A stretch of 64,000 bases of DNA, from NCBI RefSeq assembly GCF_032884065.1, contig NC_088866.1, forward strand, positions 48,023,490 through 48,087,489, in the 5' to 3' direction. The position numbers were made by a program, and so were the translations under genes. Positions 57,975-64,000 of this stretch are shown in pieces. The DNA comes from Artemia franciscana. Taxonomy: Eukaryota > Arthropoda > Branchiopoda > Anostraca > Artemiidae. How positions within the stretch are numbered: the first letter of the stretch is position 1; the number at the start of each line of letters is the position of its first letter. The notes below the pieces were generated by a model that saw only the letters and a list, made by a program, of their open reading frames with translations, did not search any database and had not been told where the DNA came from.

Positions 57975-58200
57975 CCTTAATACTACTGCTACTAGGCTAC
58001 TAAAGACTTACCTCATCACCAAGCCAAATGAGGCCAACAGAACTATGCATGGTCCTCCATTTCAATCTATTCAAAACCTCCATCTTTACACCCTCCCAGG
58101 AATTTCCCATTTCCTTTAAATCTTTCTTTATGACATCCTCCCAACCCAGACAAGGACAAACTGCTTTCCATTTAACCCTAGACAGGGTTAAATAGCAGTG
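57975..58200 (-). mobile_element. LINE 3' fragment, minus strand
   Basis: The reverse complement of the same LINE tail: a CTACTGCTACTAGG tail on the left, then TACACCCTCCCAGGAA and TATGACATCCTCCCAACCCA. Confidence 0.78.
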
Positions 58201-60025
58201 ACAAGTGCTGTTATTTTACTGGTTAAAATTTTGGTAAATACATGGGCCAATCTATATGCAACAAGACAAATTGCTATGTTTGGTTTTATACAATTGGGTG
58301 ATACAAGATTGTCAAAAGGCACAGAAGGGGGTGGGGGCTATATAGCTGTAGCTTTCTAGTCGTATCTTGCTTTTTGTTTTGTTTTTTGTTTGAGTCAAAA
58401 TTGCAACAGCTGTCAGCTATCTCTTCTGCAGTTGATAAACCTTCGGTAGTGTGCCCACTTATAAGAATTTCACTATAATGCCTACTTTGTACTTATTTAT
58501 ACTTGAGGTAAGGAATAGATTGTTCATCCCAGCTTGATGCCAACAGATAAAAATAGAGTAACAAAATAATTTTTCAAGGAAGAGTTCAGAAGTCTTGCTG
58601 TCTAAAGAAACTTACCAGGGGCTTAAAAACCTGCTGACTTGACTAAATAACTGGGATTTCATGAATCTTTAAAGTACTATTTTTCCTTTCAAAACTGTAA
58701 AAATGGGTAAAATTTGTCAATAGTACATAGTTGAAATAAATGCTAACTGAATGTGATGATTTTTAGGGAGTCTACCAGGGCTCTTTCTGTAGCAATCAGT
58801 CAGCACTTTATTCAGAAAACCCACCAGAGAATCTCAGATAAAAAAAAAAATTAGAAATAATCATAGTAAAATTTCATGAAAATCCAGTAAAATTATGAAG
58901 ATACTGATTTCAAAGGGTCTCTGATAACTGAAGGGCCCTTAGACTAGACTTAGAGTTATAGTTACTCAGTTATATATAAACCCGTAAAGAACGCTCTTTA
59001 ATTTTATTCACAATTATTTGTTTGCATTTTATCTGCCTCTATTTTTTTTTAAACCCTTTCAAGTTGAACATGTGCTTAAATATTTGTGTACAGATATAAT
59101 ATATTAAAATATGAGTGTTTTAAATAGGGTAGTTGCAAAGTTAGAGACAAAGTACTGAAGATTATGAATAAGGTTTTTGAAAAAGGGGAAGTACCAAGTG
59201 ATTTTAGAAAAAGAAAAACCAGCATAAAATTAGAAATGAAAAAATGATACAGTGAAAATGAAACTTGATTGTTTGACATGGCTAATTAGAAACTTACACT
59301 ACCATATATAAATAAGCAAAAACTGAGAATTTAATTTTTAGTTGAAAGAATCTCTATATGCAGTTTCCAGTTTTCGTAGTTTTCGGGGCAGTTGAACAGA
59401 AAAAATAGGGTTAAAACGTATTGCACCAAACATATAGCACTCATAATTTTGAAAAAACAATCTTAGAAAAATTGAGTTTTTAGGCTGGATTAGATTTAAA
59501 ATGGGTACAAGGGGCGTAAAATGTTCCTCCCCCAAGCTCTAATGTATTGGCTCATGGCACTGATACCTTGGAATTTAGCTTATTTTTTGTTTAATTTTTG
59601 CCTGGAAGTCCTTTGGAAATGGCCAGTTACAAATCATAGAAAACATTTTATTTGGGGTCTCCAATTGCCTTCAAATGGCTCATAGAAATGATAGACTATT
59701 TGAATTATTCTGACTTCATGCCTATCTACCTTAGTTCTGCCCCAAGGTGAATGGATGATAGATTATTTATCAACAAGTGAAATGTAATTATTTTTATACA
59801 ATTCTAAAAATGGGCCATGCCAGCTTTGCCACTCACTCAGGCTATCTGTCTTGGCTTTACTCCAATTATCCATAGCTCTCAACTTTTTCATCACAACCCA
59901 CCAAGTTTGTATTATTTGTTGGCACACTGGAGGATTTTGTTGGCACGTTCCCAAGGGAAAGTTCTACACCCAGATTAGGCAGACGATTTGAATGGCCTAG
60001 ATAATATATTTGTGAAATCAAGATT
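58201..60025. other. Region upstream of DR1
   Basis: No gene seen. About 59155-59220 encodes LKIMNKVFEKGEVPSDFRKR, a piece of the LINE reverse transcriptase. 59770-59890 is RepD on the minus strand. The DR1 5' exon and promoter may be here but were not recognised. Confidence 0.45.
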
Positions 60026-60029
60026 TTTC

Positions 60030-60690
60030 TGGAGGTTTTGTGAGTCTTGGGCACAATAATGCATTTAAATATTAATGTTAAGGAGACTAAGTTGCATGGA
60101 CAAGGAAAAAGCTGTGGTAAATAGGTGTTTTTGGGTAACAAGAAAATTGGCCAAATGGATAGCTTCACTTACCTGGGTAGCATTTTTTACAAAGATAATG
60201 GATGTTATGAAAATATAAAAAGTGGAATAGCGTTGGAATAGTGGAACTTGCAGGTGTTTTTCTTTTCAGTTGGAAAAAGTTTGGAAGAATAGAAAAGTTA
60301 GTCTGCAAATTAGAATATTAGAAGCCTTGCTAATAATGCTGGTCAAACATGGTCTTGATACATGGGAAGATCTCTTAGATGTTTCTCAGAGGGGCTCGAT
60401 GTAGATAGTTTTAGATAGATGTCTTACTGACTGCATGCTATAGTTGGGCCATGTTTCATGGATGAAATATTACAGCTTGCCACTGATTGTGCTTTTTAGC
60501 CATTTATCTGGGGCCAAACAAGAAGCAGATTGTCCCCAGATGGGATGGGAGGATGTCATAGAAAGGACTTTAATACGCTAAAAGTTCATGGGAGAGGGGA
60601 GGAAAGAAAACAAATTTGAATAGCTTGAAGTAGAGGAGATGCATGTGCATCTGTGTTGGCTTTAGACATCCCTGTGCTGTAATAAGTAGT
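60030..60690 (+). mobile_element. LINE ORF2 C-terminal fragment, decayed
   Basis: Residues such as GNKKIGQMDSFTYLGSIF (about 60138-60190), IWKNRKVSLQIRILEALL (about 60283-60340) and a ...LTDCM... tail match the post-reverse-transcriptase part of the LINE family. It continues to the non-coding end (ATGCATGTGCATCTGTGTTG) and a weak AAGTAGTTGGTAC tail. It ends about 50 bp before the DR1 exon. Confidence 0.8.
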
Positions 60691-60738
60691 TGGTACTAAT
60701 ATATTTATATAGCTGTATGATTGGGTTTTCTGTTTTAG

Positions 60739-60962
60739 AATGGGAGATAGAGTGGAAATTCCAGATGAAGAATTAACTATCCCACGTGCAGCCATCAACA
60801 AAATGATCAAAGAAATTTTGCCAAATATAAGAGTTGCTAATGAATCCAGAGAGTTAATATTGGCGTGCTGCACTGAATTTATCCATTTATTAGCCTCAGA
60901 ATCAAACGATGTATGTGCACAGCAACAGAAAAAGACAATTAGCCCTGAGCATATTTTAGCAG
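60739..60962 (+). CDS. DR1: DR1 (NC2-beta) first coding exon
   Basis: DR1 is the beta subunit of the nuclear NC2 complex, a histone-fold partner of DRAP1. It binds TBP on promoters and represses or redirects RNA polymerase II initiation; it is also an ATAC-complex subunit. The exon starts after the acceptor GTTTTAG (60738). The ATG at 60740 begins MGDRVEIPDEELTIPRAAIN, followed by KMIKEILPNIRVANESRELI and KKTISPEHILA, the near-invariant histone fold. The donor GTAAAT at 60963 leaves one base (G), fitting the Ala that normally precedes LESLGF. The remaining about 100 residues lie beyond the window. The acceptor just before the ATG implies a 5' UTR exon upstream. Confidence 0.95.
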
Positions 60963-61260
60963 GTAAATATCAATAGTTATCAGAATTCATAGGCCTAGTT
61001 CAAGTTTTTAGGAACTTTTGCCAAAAGTCAAAAGCTTCATCAACAATATTTGTTTTTTTGTAAAATATATACATATATATGTAAAATATATTTGATAATT
61101 TGAATGAGAAATACTGGTAAATTCCGTAAAATTTTGGATATTTTTTTAGGGAGAGGGACCCTAGGCTTCCTGTGTCTATAGGAAAGATGTTTTTAGGAAG
61201 AACTTAAAGGAAGTATAAACTTTACCTAGACAAAGTGAAGAATATATATTTTTTTGTACT

Positions 61261-61575
61261 TGTTAATTATACGGAACACACTCAAGAATTATGCTTAGGT
61301 TAGATCTCAGAAAACCGGTTTCATAGCCACAACGACAAGTGACAGGTGATGCAATGCATTGGACTTATATGATTTTGGCTATATATTCGCGCATTAGGGG
61401 GCGCAGGGGGGGGGGTAAGTTAAGGGTGCTGTCAAAATACTTTACCCCCACCCCTCCTGATGTGCGAATGTATATCCCAAATCATATTAATATATAAACT
61501 AAAGGTTATATGAAGGGTATTTTTCATTAAAATTAACCTAACTTTAATTCTTGGGTGTGTTCCGTATAATTAACA
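61261..61575. repeat. MITE-like palindrome in the DR1 intron
   Basis: The left end TGTTAATTATACGGAACACA (61261) and right end TGTGTTCCGTATAATTAACA (ending 61575) form an inverted repeat of about 42 bp with few mismatches. The inner parts (TATATTCGCGCATTAGGGGG and CCTGATGTGCGAATGTATAT) also fold back, so nearly all 315 bp is one long hairpin. No coding capacity. Confidence 0.85.
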
Positions 61576-61579
61576 ATTA

Positions 61580-61640
61580 CCGTTTTTTAGCAAATGGGGC
61601 GGAGGAGTGTGACCAGAAGCAGCTTTGTGGTGGGATAAAT
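61580..61640 (+). mobile_element. LINE 3' fragment, very short
   Basis: GGGGCGGAGGAGTGTGACCA then AGCTTTGTGGTGGGATAA resembles the last non-coding part of the LINE tails. Confidence 0.5.
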
Positions 61641-61974
61641 TTTCATTAGTATTCATTAGATTCTTTGAAGTAGTGCTTAAGCAGATGCTTAACCAGAACC
61701 TAATCCTTAATCCTCATAATATCAGTAACAATAATAATAATAATGTCATACATATAATATTAATGAAAATATATCAAAAGGAAATGTTCCTTCAAAACAA
61801 ACCACCGCAAATGAAGTTCCTTTTTCCAAAATCATAAGGATTTTTTATCTTCTCATTGTGAAAACTGTCTAATCTATTCTTGAAGGCTATCATAAGCAGC
61901 GCAATAGCGCTGCCTAAGTGAAGAGTGATATGGGCACAATTTACTTTTTTTTTGCTTTGTTTAGATCAGGGCGC

Positions 61975-63500
61975 TTCGTATCGAAGGAGTTGTCATAGAA
62001 ACTTCGAAAAGGGATAATTTGATTGGAAATTGAAAGGGCTAGTGTCCTGTTTAATAGTCGAAAATGATTGGAGAGCAACTAACCCCCTTCCCTTCCCACC
62101 ATTTCCCCAAACACATCCAATCAAAATTTTGAGATAGCCATTTTGTTCATCGTAGTTGAAATGCCCTGAAGTTATTTCTTTGAGGATGACCTCCCCCCCC
62201 ACCCGTTCACAGTCCTCAGGGCAAGTAAATTGTGCTTGTAAATTATGCCTTAGGGGCATATAAGGTTTATATAGAAAGGGTGATCGTAAAAACTTTGTAG
62301 GGGGGGGGGGGTCTTTGGATTAATAATTAAGATTTAGAGTGACTGCAGGGTGGACCCCCCCACACACACACACCTTGTATTTTCTCAAAACGCATCTGAT
62401 AGAAATTTTGAGATGACCATTTGCTGTCGTAGAAATTTCGAAAAAGGCTCATTCGATTGGAAATGGAAGGAACTAGTGCCCCTTTTAATAGTCAAAAGAG
62501 ATTGGAGGGCAACTAATCACCCTCTCACACCCACAATTTCTCCAATTACATCTAATCAAAGTTTTGAGATAGCTCTGAGACAGTTAAAAGGTCCAGGAAT
62601 TATGTCTTTGAGGATTACCACCCCCCATTGCCGTCAGGCCAAGGGTTGTAAGTTATGGCCTTGGGGTCATATAAGGTTTTTATAGAAAGGGTGGTCGTAT
62701 AATCTTCGGAGGGGGGGGTCATTGGATTGCAAGTCAGGAGCTCTAGTACCCTAGATCCAAGGTGATCAGAGGGCGGATGCTCCCCCTCGACGCCTCGTAT
62801 TTTTCCGAAATGCACCTAATAAAAGTTTTTAGATGGCCATTTGTTGTTGTAGAAACTTCAAAAAAGGCTCATTCAATTTGAAATCGAAAGGGCCTTTTTT
62901 AATTGTCAAAAGTGATTTGAGGGCAACAAGCCTCCCCACGCCCATCAATTCTCAAAACACATCTAATCAAAATCATGAGATAGCCATTTTGTTCAGCGTA
63001 TTTTGTTCAGCATAAGGTCTGGGAATTGTGTCTTTGAGGATGACAACCCCCCCCCCTTCCCCACAGTCCTCAGAGCAAGGGTTGTAAGGTATGCCCTGAG
63101 GGCACATAATGTTTTTATGGAAAGGGTGGTCGTATAAACTCCGGAGGGAGGCTTATTGGATTGGAAATAAGATTTTCAGTTCACTTTTTCAAAGACAAAG
63201 TGATTGGGGGCAGCCACCTCCTCTTAGGTCCTATTTTCCAAAAATTCTTTATGGAACTGGTAGTCATATAAATTTTGGATCGGATGGAGCTCATTTGATT
63301 GAAAGTTGGAAGTTTTATTGTCCTTTTTAAGAGTCAAACGTGAATGGAGGGCAATCATCCCCCTCCCTAAGCCTGCCGTTCCCCAAAGCACATTTGATTG
63401 AAATAAGATAGCTGTTTTGTTCAGCATTGTTGAAAGTCCAGTAATTATGTCTTTGGGGGGTGTCAATCTCCCCACAGTCCTTAGGAAAAGGGCTATAAGT
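61975..63500. repeat. Degenerate tandem array of about 0.4-kb units
   Basis: About three and a half units start near 61985, 62280, 62690 and 63120. Each has AGAAAGGGTGGTCGTATAA, TTGGAGGGCAACTAA, C-run phrases and AAAATTTTGAGATAGCCATT. Several phrases also occur in the RepA body (for example AAATTTTGAGATAG and the G/C-run blocks), so the two are related. Confidence 0.75.
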
Positions 63501-63539
63501 TAGGCAAATCGTTCATTTTTTACACATACTATATCATGA

Positions 63540-64000
63540 AAAGAGAAATCACCAATGCAACAGCACAAACACAAAAAAAAGAAAAAAAAAGAGAGAGACA
63601 GAAGGAGAAAAGGAAGACTGTTTTCCTAAATTAGTGATTAATATAGACCAGCGCTTGAATGAGGCCTTAACCCTACTCATCCATACAATCACATAGGTCA
63701 AACAGCATAGCCATACACAATCAACCATAAAGAATAATCCATGGACAGGCAGTCATGTCGTCAATAAGTATAAGTCGTCATTTACCAAACAATAGAAAAA
63801 ATAATAAAGACAAATAATTCAGAGGCAACAACCCAACACAAGGGCTCATCAGGAGAATACACGGGCCTATATAGGGTTTCGCCGCTTTAAATTCTCTACC
63901 CAGCCAAGTGTTGTGGCTACCACAGAATATGTTATTGAGAAAGGTATGCATGTTTGAACTATATTTTCCAAGAAGACGAAGGGTGTTCATGTTAGCCTTT
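63540..64000. repeat. RepB copy 2 and right edge
   Basis: Same repeat as 24688-25020 (ACCAATGCAACAGCACAAAC, AGCATAGCCATACACAATCA, CAGAGGCAACAACCCAACAC), direct orientation, to about 63870. Nothing was recognised in the last 130 bp. Confidence 0.8.

Overview
This is eukaryotic, AT-rich, intron- and transposon-dense DNA, most likely from an arthropod; a branchiopod crustacean such as Artemia is one possibility, but that is a guess. The grounds are spliced genes with animal orthologues, TTAGG blocks (the usual arthropod telomere unit) inside a satellite, and a mix of Penelope-like, LINE, Helitron and hAT elements. No prokaryotic features were seen.

Four host genes can be supported, all on the + strand. 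(1) The last exon of SPOUT1/C9orf114 (9334-9871). (2) NHEJ1/XLF, the non-homologous end-joining factor. I rebuilt it from six exons with matching splice phases (15542-52302). It encodes about 276 aa spread over 36.8 kb. (3) An intronless 770-aa gene inside NHEJ1 intron 4 (37273-39585), with FG nucleoporin repeats, a fourfold 204-bp internal array and a C-terminal Ran-binding domain of the RanBP2/Nup358 type. It is probably a retrogene. (4) The first coding exon of DR1/NC2-beta (60739-60962), whose gene runs off the right edge.

Most of the rest is mobile or repetitive. 1-8150: two Penelope-like elements (PLE-A on -, PLE-B on +); a 4-kb LINE sits inside the inverted terminal repeat of PLE-A. 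12.6-14.7 kb: a foldback repeat (RepA) carrying a 141-bp satellite whose length changes in TTAGG steps. NHEJ1 introns 1 and 2: more RepA copies and a LINE tail. Intron 3: a tandem PLE pair (25.9-30.3 kb) inserted in a tandem repeat, a Helitron with both ends and its A|T target (32087-34285), and a tRNA-derived SINE. Intron 4: the FG/RanBD gene, RepA and a 45-bp palindromic minisatellite next to exon 5. Intron 5: LINE reverse-transcriptase remnants and a hAT element with an exact 8-bp target duplication (47693-49806). 53.5-64 kb: LINE tails, a divergent PLE, RepA, a MITE-like palindrome in the DR1 intron and a 0.4-kb tandem array.

The best leads are the nested FG/RanBD gene, the TTAGG-stepping satellite, and a hammerhead-ribozyme-like core in the PLE terminal repeats whose stem II differs by compensatory changes between families. 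All homology calls come from reading the sequence; no database search was run.
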